From Lichina pygmaea (Eukaryota; Ascomycota; Lichinomycetes; Lichinales; Lichinaceae), in NCBI GenBank assembly GCA_963422465.1, contig OY730173.1, forward strand, positions 806,001-870,000: a DNA stretch of 64,000 bases, read 5' to 3'. The notes under the pieces were generated by a model. The model searched no databases. It had not been told where the DNA came from and saw only the letters and a list, made by a program, of their open reading frames with translations. Position numbers and translations under genes: made by a program. Of this stretch, positions 1-10,963 are shown piece after piece. How positions within the stretch are numbered: the stretch's first letter is position 1; each line of letters opens with the position of its first letter.

Positions 1-408
1 GGTCCGCTCGGCGTCGGACGTCTCGGCTCGGCTCAACGGGATTCCGAAACTGACGCCGACGTCTCATGTTGGATGCATCATAAGTCATGATGCATGATGA
101 CGACTGTCTAGCGGTAGGAGGACTGCTTAGTCATTCACTCCTGCTGCACGATACCGGTACTGCGTCGGTGGCCATCAGCTGTTGGTCTGCTCAGCTCGTT
201 GCTGCCAGCAGCATCCCTACCGCAACGCGCAGTGCAGTCGTCTTGGTGAGTGCCACCTGAGAATCTGACATCCCCGGCAATCGTATCGGCGCTGCCCTGG
301 ACATCTCTATATGGTCGAGACGTGTCATTGACGTGGTGCGAAGAGCCGTCCAACTCGAAGCCGTCGCCGGCGCAAGCACCTGCTACCCCACCCTAACGTC
401 ATCGCGTC
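1..408. other. 5' flank of the first gene
   Basis: No gene is seen here. The stretch is GC- and CpG-rich like the coding DNA downstream. It should hold the promoter and 5' leader of the PDR16-like gene that starts at 409. A longer open frame on the + strand (333-998) overlaps that gene in another frame and has no recognisable content. No clear TATA box was found. Confidence 0.4.
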
Positions 409-1588
409 ATGCCCCTCTGGGGCGGAAAAGCGCCTGCCCAAGCAGCGGCGCCGACCGAGTATGCCAACGGGCACGACTCGGGCCCCGTCAAGACGCCATT
501 TCCCGCACCCGACCCCGGCGCCAAGCCGGCACCGCCCTCGGCATTGACAGTCGAGCAGGAGGCCAAGTATCGACAGCTCCTGGCGACGGTCTCAGCATGG
601 ACCACCATCCCGTCGAGCAACGCCAAGGGTGCTCCGGCACAGCCGATCACGGCCAGCGAGCGCATGTTTCTGACGCGCGAGTGTCTGCTTCGCTACCTTC
701 GCGCGGTCAAGTGGAACTCGGTCGAGGCGCCGAGAAGGCTGCTGGCGACGCTGACATGGCGCAAGGAGTACGGCCTCGAAGATCGATCGGCCGACTACGT
801 CTCGGTCGAGAACGAAACGGGCAAGCAGGTCATTCTGGGGTACGACAACTACGCGCGGCCATGCATCTACCTGCGTCCGTCGATGCAGAACACCCAACGC
901 AGCGAACGGCAGCTGCAGCATCTCTTCTTCATGCTCGAGCGTGTCACGGACGTGATGATGCCCGGCCAAGACGCCATGGCCATCTTGATCGACTTTAAGA
1001 ACAGCAACAACACCAGCAACCCCAGCGTGGCCCAGGGCAGACAGACCCTGGCCGTCCTCCAGGGACACTACCCGGAGCGACTCGGGCGCGCGCTCATCAC
1101 GAACGGTGCGCGACTTGTTTCCGTCCGTTCCAAAGACGAGCGTGGCTGATCGTCTGTCGGATGTAGTGCCGTGGCCGGTGTGGGGCTTCTTCAAGCTGAT
1201 CTCGCCCTTCATCGATCCGTTGACGCGAGAGAAGATGAAGTTCAACGAGGACCTGCGGCTGTACGTTCCGCCGTCGCAGCTGTGGTCGGCCATGGGCGGG
1301 GACGTCGACTTTCAGTACGAGCACTCGATCTACTGGCCGGCGTTGATCGCGTTGGCGGCCGAGCGCCGAGAGGCCTATCGAGAACGCTGGGTCGCCGGAG
1401 GTGAGCGGGTCGGCGAGCTCGAGGCCTATCTCAAGGGCGGCGATCAGAAGAGCCTGTCAGAGACGGAAGGGCCGCCGTCGTCGGACCAGGCTCCGGCCAG
1501 CCTCGCCGCCAACGGAGATGCGCTCGCGAGGAGCATGTCCAAGGAGGTGGCTCCGCCCGACGTGGCGACCTTGAGGGTTGAACCGTGA
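409..1588 (+). CDS. PDR16: Sec14-like CRAL-TRIO phosphatidylinositol transfer protein (PDR16 type), 2 exons
   Basis: Exons 409-1105 and 1167-1588 encode 372 residues. The 61-bp intron runs GTGCGC...GTAG, with a CTGAT branch site about 17 bases before the acceptor. Splicing restores the family signature VPWPVWGFFKLISPFIDP across the junction. Residues about 85-125 fit the CRAL-TRIO N-terminal helices (FLTRECLLRYLRAVKWN) and about 135-295 the lipid-binding CRAL-TRIO fold (RPCIYLRPSMQNT, AILIDFKN). The first 80 residues are Pro/Ala-rich and the last 60 look disordered. Yeast Pdr16 (351 residues) moves phosphatidylinositol between membranes and affects sterol composition and azole tolerance, acting at lipid droplets and the cell periphery. 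The start at 409 was chosen as the first ATG of the frame giving a family-like length. A paralogue such as Pdr17 remains possible. Confidence 0.9.
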
Positions 1589-2661
1589 TTCTGGTGTTCT
1601 TCACACATCGTCATTCCCCTGGTGCCACTGTCTGCTGAATGCTCCTCTCTCAACTCTCTCTCTCTCGATAGAAAAGCGTCACGAGCCCCCTTTCTCCCCA
1701 TGTCTCGATCGTTTATATACTCCTCTGGTGTGTTCGTTTCCGGCCGTTCACCGCATCTTCTTGCCGATATCTACATACATCTACCTGATCATGTACGCAT
1801 ATAGACGGGATGGTCTTGCTCTGGGCATTGCCTCTCTGCCATGTTGCACATCGCACACGACAGCCATTCATGTCAATGTCAAGATCAGCAGAGCAGGGTA
1901 TGTTGTGGACGTTTAGACAGGCCCGGCCTGCTCCGCCGCAAGCAAGGTTCATTTGCAGTTGAGATGGGAGCAGAAGAGTAGGAGACATGGCCTTGCCGGA
2001 CTGGCTTCTACCACCGACTCGCTGCACGAACGATGGGGCTACATCTCGTTCTATTCCAGCCGAATCGTAGCATAGAGTGTCAATGCTGTCGCCATTGTAA
2101 CCCGATCCCGATGTGACGACTCCCCGATGCTCGAGCTAGTCGGCAGCCACGTACGGTACCGTAGCCATCAACTCTCTGCGTGGGCCACACACACGACCAC
2201 TCTCTTATGCACATCTCCATCGCAGGACGTAGCTGCCCAGTGTTACGGTACCGGATCTTGTCGGGCCAGGATCATAGCTACTACCGTGATGCACTAGCAT
2301 ACCGACTAATCCTCTGTGCCGTAGCGATCGACAACAAGAACGAACAACAAGCCTTGTCGACGATTCCAAACACTGTCGTCTTCATCGACGGGGCCGAATG
2401 TCCGGTTCGACATTGGCACGACATTGTTCGCTACGTACCGTATTCAAGAGCCAGTGGCGGGGCCGGGTACCGTAGTCCCACGACCTTCTGCCATCTGAGT
2501 ACGTCTGCTACAGTACATACGCATACATACATACATCATCGTCATCACTGTGCCCATCGCCGCTACCAACAACAGCAACAACAACAACAGCAATAGCAAC
2601 AGCAGCACCAGCAAGACAGATCCCCCAGCCGCTCCCACGATATCCCCGTGAGCACCGTAAG
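1589..2661. other. Intergenic region between the PDR16-like gene and TRS31
   Basis: This should hold the 3' end of the PDR16-like gene and the promoter and leader of TRS31. Open frames here (1578-1916, 2180-2596) show no family features and end in or overlap simple repeats. They are not called. CATA/CATC-type simple sequence lies near 2520-2545 and a CAA/CAG tract follows just before the TRS31 start. Confidence 0.5.
2567..2613. repeat. CAA/CAG trinucleotide microsatellite
   Basis: An imperfect run of CAA and CAG triplets about 50-95 bases upstream of the TRS31 start codon. It probably lies in the 5' leader. Read in one frame it gives a polyglutamine that is only a by-product. Confidence 0.8.
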
Positions 2662-3966
2662 ATGCAACACTCCCAGGCCGCGCAGCACTCTGGGCAGCGG
2701 CCGTTGGCGTCTAGCAGCGGCAATGCAGGCGCATCGTCATCATCATCAACCTCTGGGGCGCCCACAGCAGGAGGAGGCGGAGGAGGAGGAGGAGGTGGAG
2801 GCGGCGCATCGGGCGGCGGCCTGAGATATCCCGGCAACCGCAAGACGATCTACGACCGCAACCTGAACCGCAGCCGGACGGCGGAGCTCAGCCGGGCCAG
2901 TTTCGCGCTGCTGTTCGGCGAGATGATCACGTACGCGCAACGACGGGTCACGGGCATACAGGATCTGGAGAAGAGGTAAAATTTGTTCTCGGCACGAATT
3001 GTTTTTCGCCGTCTTTTGATTTTTTTGGTTCGAAATCTTCTTTATTTCTTCCCCCTTCCCATGAACTTCTGCCCAATGGCTTCTGTCGTGCTTGATGGGA
3101 GTTGATGGGAAGTGTACGGAATCTTTTTTTTTTTTTTTTTTTGGGAAGGAGGTGTGTGTTTTGGAGGTGGACTGGCGGGTTGATCATATATATTCTTATA
3201 TATATGAGTTTCTTCTTCTTCTTCTTCTTCTCCTGTGGATCCTGCTTGCTTGAAAGTTTTTTCAGGTTCTGCCTTGTGGATTTGGGTCATACAATGGAGT
3301 TTTTCATTGACAAGGCCTCTGTTGTGTTGAGATACGATATAGCCCCGATGTGCCAGAGCCACATCCGTCAGGCATATGTCGATGCTCTCCATCTCATACA
3401 TCTCCGGTCCAACCGTTTTCAGCCTCTCGATACGGCCACGTCGTACCCATCCCGATAGCTATGCTTTTCTCCCTTGCACCGGCCAGTCGATCAGACCACG
3501 ACGAGCGACCTCGACCTGACGCGCCCGCAGGCTGAACACGCAGGGCTACCCTCTCGGCCTACGCTTCCTCGACCTGCTGCTGTACCGGGAGCCGTCGCGG
3601 ACGGTGCAGCGGCCGACGCGGATCCTGGCGCTGCTGCAGCTGATCACGACGCTGCTGTGGCGGCACCTGTTCGGGCGGCAGGCCGACGCGCTCGAGCGGT
3701 CCAAGGAGCACGAGAACGAGTACATGATCTCCGACAACGACCCGGTCGTGAACCAGTACATCAGCGTGCCCAAGGAGATGAGCCAGCTCAACTGCGCCGC
3801 CTTCGTCGCCGGCATCGTCGAGGGCGTCTGCGACGGCACCGGCTTCCCCGCCGCCGCCGTCACCGCCCACAGCGTCCCCACCGAAATGTGGCCCGCCAGA
3901 ACCGTCTTCCTCATCAAGTTCCTGCCCGAGGTCGTCGAGAGGGAGGCCTTTCTGGGGAAGTCTTGA
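2662..3966 (+). CDS. TRS31: TRAPP complex subunit Trs31 / TRAPPC5 (Bet3 family), 2 exons
   Basis: Exons 2662-2975 and 3531-3966 encode 249 residues. Residues 1-55 are a low-complexity leader rich in Ser and Gly, including a run of 12 Gly. The Bet3-like fold then begins with KTIYDRNLNRSRTAELS and FALLFGEMITYAQRRVTGI. Splicing AG|G joins EKR to LNTQGYPLG exactly where the family is continuous, and the C-terminal half (ISDNDPVVNQYISVPKEMSQ, LNCAAFVAGIVEG) is typical. Trs31 is a core subunit of TRAPP, the tethering complex and Rab (Ypt1) exchange factor for ER-to-Golgi traffic and autophagy. Yeast Trs31 has 283 residues and human TRAPPC5 188, so 249 fits. The intron is unusually long for this locus. 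The gene converges on MFAP1, with 275 bases between the stop codons. Confidence 0.93.
2976..3530 (+). other. Long low-complexity intron of TRS31
   Basis: A 555-bp intron (GTAAAA...CGCAG) in a locus where the other introns are 47-65 bp. It holds a T19 run (3124-3142), TATA-type repeats near 3190 and a (CTT)n tract near 3210-3232. No further exon is needed, because the protein family is continuous across the junction. Confidence 0.85.
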
Positions 3967-4241
3967 TCGGGGGGGGGGAGTGGTGATCCTTGCCTATCGT
4001 AAGTAAAAAAGGACCATCCCTCCCAGGCAAAAGTCTCACGCCGTGACGGCTATGCACCAGACTGATGAGAGAAGGTAGGTGCCAGAACTAGCAACTATCC
4101 GTGTAGGTTACGTGAGGGCGCGCCCTGCCGCAAGGACGTTATACCAAGACCGCATCTGAAGGGTATTTTTGCCACGTGAAACGTACCGGTACCGTACGGT
4201 GGCGGGCGAGAGCAGGCTACTACACAGGTACGGTACTGTAT

Positions 4242-6032
4242 CTAGCGGACCTCGACGCGCCGCCTCTTGCCTTCTCTGCTCCTTCTCTCTCGCTCTTGTT
4301 CTGGTCCATCCTCTTCGTACTCCGTTCTCGTCCTGTCGCCGTCGTCCCGAGGGGAGCGGTCGCGTTTGGACCGGTCTCTGTAACTTTCCCGCTTTCTGGC
4401 CCTGTCGCGGTCTCGGTCCCGGTCTCGGCGATGGGATTCGTCTCGATCCCGCTCTCCTGCGAACCGGCCACGTCCGTGCCTCGAGTCTCGATATCGACAA
4501 GAGCGGTACGCATCGTGGTCGTCGCCGTCCTCCTCATCATCGTCGTCGTCGTCACGGCCGCCTCTTCGTCTGTATCGTCGGGGTGACGGCCGTCTCCTGC
4601 GCGACCTTGATCGAGACCTGGACCGCGTTCGAGAGCGTGCTCGATACCTTCGTGGAGGCGATCTTTCGTGGTCGGATCGTACTGGCCGCGGTGGAGAGCT
4701 GCTTCGATCGTCTTGGTCTCCGTCCTCGGATCTGTCTCTCGGTCGATACGAGTCTCCGCCACCGCCAGGAGATGGAGCTCGGAGTGCCCGGGGCCGCTCG
4801 GGCGCCCCGTCGACTCTCCGGCGCTCACCCACCGCACTCGCATTCGCCCCGGTAGCCCCCCCTCCTGTCCCTCTGTCCGGCCTGAACCGGTCGTCGCTCC
4901 CAAACTCCCGGCCGCCTTGACCGGGCCCTTGCCTTCGATCCTCGCCGATCTGGCCCCACCGCCCAGTATCCTCCGTCTTGAGGTCCCTGTATCTCGTGCG
5001 TCCCTTGCGCCCGAGGCGCGTCATGTCACGAATCTGCATGTACTCCGGTAAGATCTCGCGGTTCGTGTCGTCCTGGTAGCGACTGCCCATGATATCTCGT
5101 TGGTCGAGGCCCTTGGCCTTTGCGTCGTCCTGGAAGAACGCTCCCCGATGGAAGTACTTCTGCATGTAGCCCATCTTGCCTTTGCCTTCTTTCTCCTCCC
5201 TCTGTCGCGCCAGAAACTCTCGATCTTCGGCTTCACGCTCGTCGGCCGTGAGGTTCCGCCGCCGTTCGATCTCCTCGCGCTCCTTCTCGGCCTGCTCGAT
5301 CGCTTCGCGGTCGCGCTTGATGCGTTTGAGCTCGCGGAGCTTCCACGCGGCCAGCTCGGCTTCTGGGTCGATACCGTCTCTGTCGTCCACCTCGTCCTCC
5401 TCGCCGACCTCCTCATCATCCCAGTATTTCCTCCCCGCAGCCCGTGCTTCGGCGTCCTTCCGGATCTGTTCCTGCACGATCTCGTCCGCCGCCTGCTTAC
5501 GCTCGTCTTGCTCCTTCCGCCGCCGCTCCTCTTCCGCATCTACCTGGGCCAATGCGGTAGGTAGCTGACGTTGGTTCTTCTTGATGAATGTGGGTCGGAG
5601 CAAGTGCCGCTTGGGCTGCTGCTGCTCCTCCTCGCTGCTCTCCTCGTCCTCTCCGCTCTCCGATGCACTGCCTTCATCTGTACCTCCTTCTTCCTCTGAT
5701 CCCTCGGTCACGAATCCTTCCTCGTCCTGCGCCCGCTGCGCTTCTTGCGCCCGTAACCTCGTTGTTTCTTCTGCGACGGCTTGTCGTCGACGTTCGGTGA
5801 GGTCGACCTTCCTGAGGCTATCGGCTACCCGAGTGGCGTCTGGACGAAACGACGTGACTTTTGGCGGCGGTATCGATGCTGACGCCTGAGCCGGCTTGAC
5901 GTCTTCCTTCTCTTCCTCTTCCTCTTCCTCTTCCTCAACTTCTTCGTCCGACGACGCCTCTGGCGCAACGGGCTTTCCTGGACGATACCTTGCCGGCTTG
6001 GCTGGATTTGCGGTCATGCGCTTTGCAGGCAT
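4242..6032 (-). CDS. MFAP1: MFAP1 homologue, spliceosomal protein with RS/RD-rich C-terminal tail
   Basis: One exon of 596 residues. Residues 25-45 are an acidic run. A charged segment follows, and the MFAP1 core spans about 140-365, with RPTFIKKNQR, a long Glu/Arg coiled region (225-280), KMGYMQKYFHRGAFFQDD and a final RLGRKGRTRYRDLKTEDTGR. After the core come a Gly-rich linker and about 200 residues of RS, RD and Asp repeats, ending in KRRRVEVR. MFAP1 is a component of the pre-catalytic (B complex) spliceosome in the nucleus. Human MFAP1 has 439 residues and ends soon after the core, so the RS tail is an added part. Start: the ATG at 6032 opens the conserved acidic N-terminus, and no upstream ATG in frame is needed. 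The gene is convergent with TRS31. Confidence 0.92.
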   Translation of the reverse strand: MPAKRMTANPAKPARYRPGKPVAPEASSDEEVEEEEEEEEEKEDVKPAQASASIPPPKVTSFRPDATRVADSLRKVDLTERRRQAVAEETTRLRAQEAQRAQDEEGFVTEGSEEEGGTDEGSASESGEDEESSEEEQQQPKRHLLRPTFIKKNQRQLPTALAQVDAEEERRRKEQDERKQAADEIVQEQIRKDAEARAAGRKYWDDEEVGEEDEVDDRDGIDPEAELAAWKLRELKRIKRDREAIEQAEKEREEIERRRNLTADEREAEDREFLARQREEKEGKGKMGYMQKYFHRGAFFQDDAKAKGLDQRDIMGSRYQDDTNREILPEYMQIRDMTRLGRKGRTRYRDLKTEDTGRWGQIGEDRRQGPGQGGREFGSDDRFRPDRGTGGGATGANASAVGERRRVDGAPERPRALRAPSPGGGGDSYRPRDRSEDGDQDDRSSSPPRPVRSDHERSPPRRYRARSRTRSRSRSRSRRRRPSPRRYRRRGGRDDDDDDEEDGDDHDAYRSCRYRDSRHGRGRFAGERDRDESHRRDRDRDRDRARKRESYRDRSKRDRSPRDDGDRTRTEYEEDGPEQERERRSREGKRRRVEVR

Positions 6033-6892
6033 GTTGACGGTTGCTGGTGCTCACGAATGTCACGACACGTGTGGGAGTAGTAGCGTGCTCCGTCACAACG
6101 CAACGGATCGCATCTTGGGCTGAGGTTCTGTCAATATCAACGGGGTGGGGTTGCCACAAGAGACCACCCACGACGGTATGCGACTGTAGTTAGTGAGCTT
6201 CTACCCTACGAGTGCCTGCGGTACAGCTGCAGTCCTGCACGAAATCTCCATAAATCTTACGGAGCGCTGTAGCTTGGCGCTAGTGCAAGTGCTCAAAGCC
6301 TATCTCCCCGCTGGCTACTGGGCGTCCGTCCCTTAGATTAGTGCTGAGAATTGGCACAGTTGGTACGTTGAGAGCCTACTGATAGGCTGGTCTGTTAGCG
6401 ACTCAAGCTTGCCTTCGGTGTTTCCGAGCTCCATGTTCAACCCCCACATGTTTCAAGGAGCGTTGAATTTGCTTTGAAGATTATCTGGCGTTCAGACAGT
6501 CCATCATAGACATCAAAGTCAGTACTAACACTGTTGTACGTATAGCATGTTCTAATGCTCCTATCCGTCTGATGACAGCTTATACATTGCGTTTGTTGAG
6601 GCGCAGGGCAGAGAGAACCCAGCGTCTGAGCCTTGGATTCGCCGATCATGACATGTCCGTTGTTGCCAAGCATACCTGCCTCGCCTGAACTAGTGAATCA
6701 TATCCGAGCCAGAGCGCTCCATGTGCCGGTGGTCACAGCTCGACGAGGCGGAGATCTTGTACTTCGATGAGGATCTACTCTTGGTAGCTCCAAAAGCCAC
6801 TTTAAAGCCACGGCAACCGTAGATCTGCATTGAACCTCGGCGTCGATGATTTCTTGCCCGCATGCGAGCTAAGGACCTCCAAAAACTGGCGT
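6033..6892. other. Intergenic region upstream of MFAP1 and downstream of ALB1
   Basis: It holds the MFAP1 promoter and the ALB1 3' flank. A short minus frame (6437-6673) has no recognisable content and is not called. No tRNA or repeat was seen. Confidence 0.5.
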
Positions 6893-7556
6893 CTAGAGCT
6901 CTTCCTCCTCGTCCTCTTGGACGTCGTCCTCCACCGCCAAGGATATCGCTGCAATCTTTGCGATTTGCGGGGCGATATCAGCGGAGTCCGCGGGAGCTTC
7001 TCCCGGCAGCTCCACCTCCGCTTCGAGATCCTCCCGTTCAATGTCGCCCCGCTGTGGCTCATCTCGTCGCCTGGGCCCATGATTCACCACCGGTAGCGCA
7101 GTGTTCAACTCATCCCATGTAACCTGTAGCATGTTTAGAGATATTCTACCTACAAATAGTCATGTCCTAGCATTGTGGGTACCTTTCTCCCTTCTAGCCT
7201 TTTGCCCTTGCCTACGCTCTTGGCGACTTTGAGCTCAAGCTTGGCCATGGCCAGCTCGGCCTTTGCCATTCCTCTCTCCTGCCGCCTCCGCTTCCTCGAA
7301 GATCTAACATCCTTCTGTTTGGTTTTCTTGCTGACACCTGCTCTGCTGTGCATGGCTAGAATTGACGGTCGATGGTCTATGCCCTCTGCAGGAGGTTTGA
7401 TATTTTCCAAGGACCTGTCAACGTCCATCGAGTGCGAGCCGGCACGCCTGGCGGCGCGCGAACGAGCTAACAGCATCTCGTCAGCGATCACAATCTTTCC
7501 GATATATCTAGTCCAGAGAAGCGTCACTCACGAGTCCTTCTGCTAGACCTTGCCAT
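6893..7556 (-). CDS. ALB1: Ribosome biogenesis protein Alb1, 3 exons
   Basis: Exons on the minus strand: 7532-7556 (25 nt), 7183-7466 and 6893-7123, giving 179 residues. The introns are 65 bp (GTGAGT...TTAG) and 59 bp (GTACCC...ACAG). The spliced N-terminus reads MARSSRRTPRSRAARRA, followed by SLENIKPPAEGIDHRPSIL, a basic region with RKRRRQERGMAKAE, then a VTWDELN segment after the second junction and an acidic C-terminus ending DEEEEEL. This order is that of Alb1 (yeast protein 175 residues), a shuttling pre-60S factor that works with Arx1 and Tif6 in large-subunit assembly and export. Both exon joins keep the frame and family order. The gene is divergent from the deubiquitinase gene, so 807 bases between them may act as a shared promoter. 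Confidence 0.9.
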
Positions 7557-8363
7557 TGTTGTGTGGTGTTTGTCCGTACAATCAGGTCGCGGAAGATGAG
7601 GTTGTGCGGGTCCAATTGAGGTACGTATGTACTTCTGTATGGAGGGTACATACGAGTACCCGTAAGTTACATAGGAAGTTCAGGTACGTACGTACGATAC
7701 GATACTTACTCTGCCGTACTGGTAGCTAAATACTACCGTGTGGAATAGGGGCTTCCTCACTTGCCACAAAGGTCAGCCGGAGCACGCAGTGGAGGACTTT
7801 TACATTGGTCTTCTCAGCAGCCCTGAAAATCATGTGGGATGAGACTCTACAGCTTCGGTCCACGATAGCAGTGACTCTATCGGTCTGCCATCATAAGAGA
7901 CTCGCAGGGCGTCCTCGCCCAACCCACCGCCCCCACCCCCTACAACTGCCCCGTACGGAGTACCGGTAGTCGTAAGTTCTCACTACGATCACGTGTATAG
8001 ACGTCACGTGGTTGCTACATCCCTCTCGTGCCGGACGATTTTCACGTGCTAATCCCAAGATGTACAGAGAACCACGTACGTATCGTGCGTATGTACCATC
8101 GTCGACATCAGCCACTGTGCAGTAGGTGCCCCTCGTACAGTATCACAATATGACAACACAGCACTGAGCTAACAGCAGTGACAATCATGGTAGATCAAGT
8201 CTTCTGCGAAGGACTGGGGTTTGACGTCAGATCGACACGGTTTAGAGGCGGAGCACTGAAAGCACCCCCCTTATCAACCGCTTCTCGGAGACTAGGATTC
8301 GACAGACTTTTAGTCCCCCTCTTTCAGGGGGACAGGGCTCATTAGAGCTCCCCATGACTCAGA
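7557..8363. promoter_or_regulatory. Divergent promoter region between ALB1 and the deubiquitinase gene
   Basis: 807 bases between two start codons facing away from each other. Rich in TACG/GTAC words (for example near 7620-7710), with scattered CACGTG-like words (near 7990 and 8040). The element assignment is inference from position; no defined operator can be shown. Confidence 0.45.
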
Positions 8364-10861
8364 ATGGAAGCCGATAATACAAATCATCTCGTCTTTGAGA
8401 CGTCCAGGGATGGAAAGACGGAGGCGACTGCAGACGTCTCGAGTCGATGGTCCTCCACAAGCAATGTGATTGCGTATCTCTTCATCTCTATGATTCTTCT
8501 TCGACAAGTGGCGCGTCGCTTTGGTTTGCAGGCATCACCTCCATTCAGCACCTGGCACAGATACGCCACGGACAAGCTGTCGCCCAGGGTTGCGATCATA
8601 CGGGACCGGTCATCTAGGTCCTTCGATCGCGCTTTGGGTTATGTTTCTGGTACCCAGTACTTTGGTCGTCTTGCGCCTGCAGCTCACACGGTCAAGAACG
8701 CATATGGTCAGCTATCACGGCTCAACAACGGATCAAACCGCAGCAAATCCAGAATGACAAAGGCCAGGTCCGATGACGGGGCGCTTCCGGGACTTGGCAA
8801 TTCGGATAACTCCTGCTATCAGAACAGCGTGATACAGGTATTTCTCGGTAGCTGTTCGCCAGATCCTCTCGCTGACTAGCACAGGGCCTTGCTTCGCTAC
8901 GCTCGGTTCCGAGGTACTTGCAGGAGATGCTGCCTGAAGCATCCGAGGGGGCTCAAACTCAGACGTCAGACGCGGCTCCATCTACAATGAGCGCCTTGCG
9001 GGATATCATCCGAGACTTGAACGATCCTCGCAACAGTGGGCGGCTTCTCTGGACTCCCGACACGTTAAAGTCCATGAGCAGCTGGCAACAGCAAGACGCC
9101 CAGGAGTACTTCTCGAAGATTGTCGAGGAGTTGGACAAGGAAGTCAGGCGCACGGTGCTACGACGACGCAAGAGAAGCAGCTCAGGACTTGCGTCCCCCA
9201 AATGTCTCCCTGATCGGCGGACGGATGACGAGACGGAGCTTGACGATATCAGGTTGGGAAAAAGATCCAAGAACCTCGACGCTCTTGGGAAGTCGATGGG
9301 CGGCTATGCCGCACAGAAAGAGCAAGCAGGGCTGAATATCTCGGCTTTCCACAGTCCGTTGGAGGGCTTGCTCTGCCAGCGCCTGGAATGTCTGCGGTGT
9401 GGCTGGTCTGAGGGCCTATCCATGATACCCTTCATATGCCTAACGCTTCCGCTGGGCAGAGCCTGGAACTACAACCTGCAAACCTGCTTGGATGAGTACA
9501 CGAAATCCGAGTTGATCGAAGGCGTCGAGTGCGCAAGATGCACCTTGTTGGCCCATCGTGCCCAGCTGACGAAGGTGTTGGCCAAGCCACTGCCTGGAGA
9601 TGGGGATACACCTGTCTCTGACGCGCAGATGCTTCTTCGCGAAAACACGACGTCCCGACTAGACGCTGTGCAGTCGGCCATCGACGAAGAAGAATTCAGC
9701 GAAGAGGCACTGGCGAACACTTGTAAGATATCGTCGCGCAATAGAGTTACGGCTACCAAGTCGCGCCAAGCACTCATCGCGCGCCCTCCAAAATCCTTGG
9801 TCCTTCACTTCAATCGGAGCGTGTTTGACGAGGCCACGGGCCACCAATTCAAGAACAACGCCGGCGTCGGTTTCCCCAAGAGACTCGATCTTGGGCCGTG
9901 GTGCGTCGATTTCAACGGTGCGTCGAACACCGGGGATGGTCGTGCCCACAGCGAACATCCCGTCGAGTCCGCTGCTGGCGATCAGAATGGTGAAGCAGCC
10001 TCCTCGGGTCCGATCTACGAGATCAGAGCGGTGGTCACCCACTACGGTCGTCACGAGAACGGACACTACTACTGTTACCGAAGTTCGCCCTACCCTGTGC
10101 CCCACAACCGCCGGCAGGAAGACCCGGTCCCGAACGAGTCTGAGGCGACAGCTGTCTCGCGGCGGTGGTGGCGTTTGAGCGACGAAGATGTGGTGCTGGT
10201 CAACGAGGATGAGGTCTCGGCGCAGGGGGGCGTGTTCATGCTCTTCTACGAACGCGTGGACGAGACGAGATCGGGCGCGATCATGGAATCCGAGTCCAGC
10301 ATGGCGGTGGAGGAGAGGGCTGCTCTGTTAACAGTGCTCGTCGCCCAACAACCAAATCCTGTGCCCGTCGGGGACAGCCCTGTCGATGGTTCCAGCCCAG
10401 AGAATGGCATTCCAAACGCCATCAACGGCCAAGGGCGCGTCTCTCCTTCCAAGGGAGTCCCTGCAAGCTTTCCTCAACCGTCAGAAGGCAATTCTCCAAC
10501 TCAGCCCGGCCAATCTCCGGATGGCACTCTGCCGTCATCGTCGTCGTCGTCGGCTACAATCCACACGTCCATACCAGCGGCACCGTCGTCGTTGTCTTCT
10601 CAGTCGCCCTCATTTTCAGCCTCATCATCATCACCCCTGTCGTCGTTCTCATCATCACCATCATCCTCACCGTCACAACACCATTTATCAGCTACATGCA
10701 CATTACCGGAGAGAGCCAACACCTGTCAGACATCACGCGACATCATCAAGATGAGGCCGCACGCTACTTCCGTCTCTTCCTCTCCAGCATCACTACCTCT
10801 GCTGCCATATACCTTGAAGAGGGCAACAAGGTCTTCGTCATCCCTTGTCTTGACCGTCTAG
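8364..10861 (+). CDS. Ubiquitin-specific protease with N-terminal membrane anchor (Ubp16-like), 2 exons
   Basis: Exons 8364-8837 and 8885-10861 (47-bp intron, GTATTT...ACAG, phase 0) encode 816 residues. A hydrophobic stretch at about 34-49 can anchor the protein, as in yeast Ubp16 on the mitochondrial outer membrane. The Cys box is GLGNSDNSCYQNSVIQGL with catalytic Cys151; QQQDAQEYF follows at about 227-235. The fold then has two CxxC pairs (about 327/330 and 374/377) likely to bind zinc. The His box YEIRAVVTHYGRHENGHYYC gives His552 and WWRLSDEDV gives the third catalytic residue near 592. The last 190 residues are a Ser/Pro-rich, probably disordered tail. The enzyme removes ubiquitin from substrates. 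The Ubp16 assignment rests on the anchor plus USP order and is an inference; another small USP is possible. Confidence 0.85.
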
Positions 10862-10932
10862 ATATACTAAGATGGACACAAGATCTCTCCAATCAAGTCT
10901 TACACTCTCTGTCTTATCAGAACCCTCCCTTT

Positions 10933-10963
<31 letters not shown>

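Noticed and set aside
333-998. Long + frame overlapping the first gene
   Set aside because: Shadow frame of GC-rich coding DNA. The PDR16-like frame explains the region fully.
2180-2596. 138-codon ORF ending in polyglutamine
   Set aside because: Its end is a CAA/CAG microsatellite in the leader of TRS31, and the rest has no coding features.
4169-4903. Several long frames on both strands over the MFAP1 3' end
   Set aside because: They are reverse or shifted readings of the RS/RD codon repeats of MFAP1.
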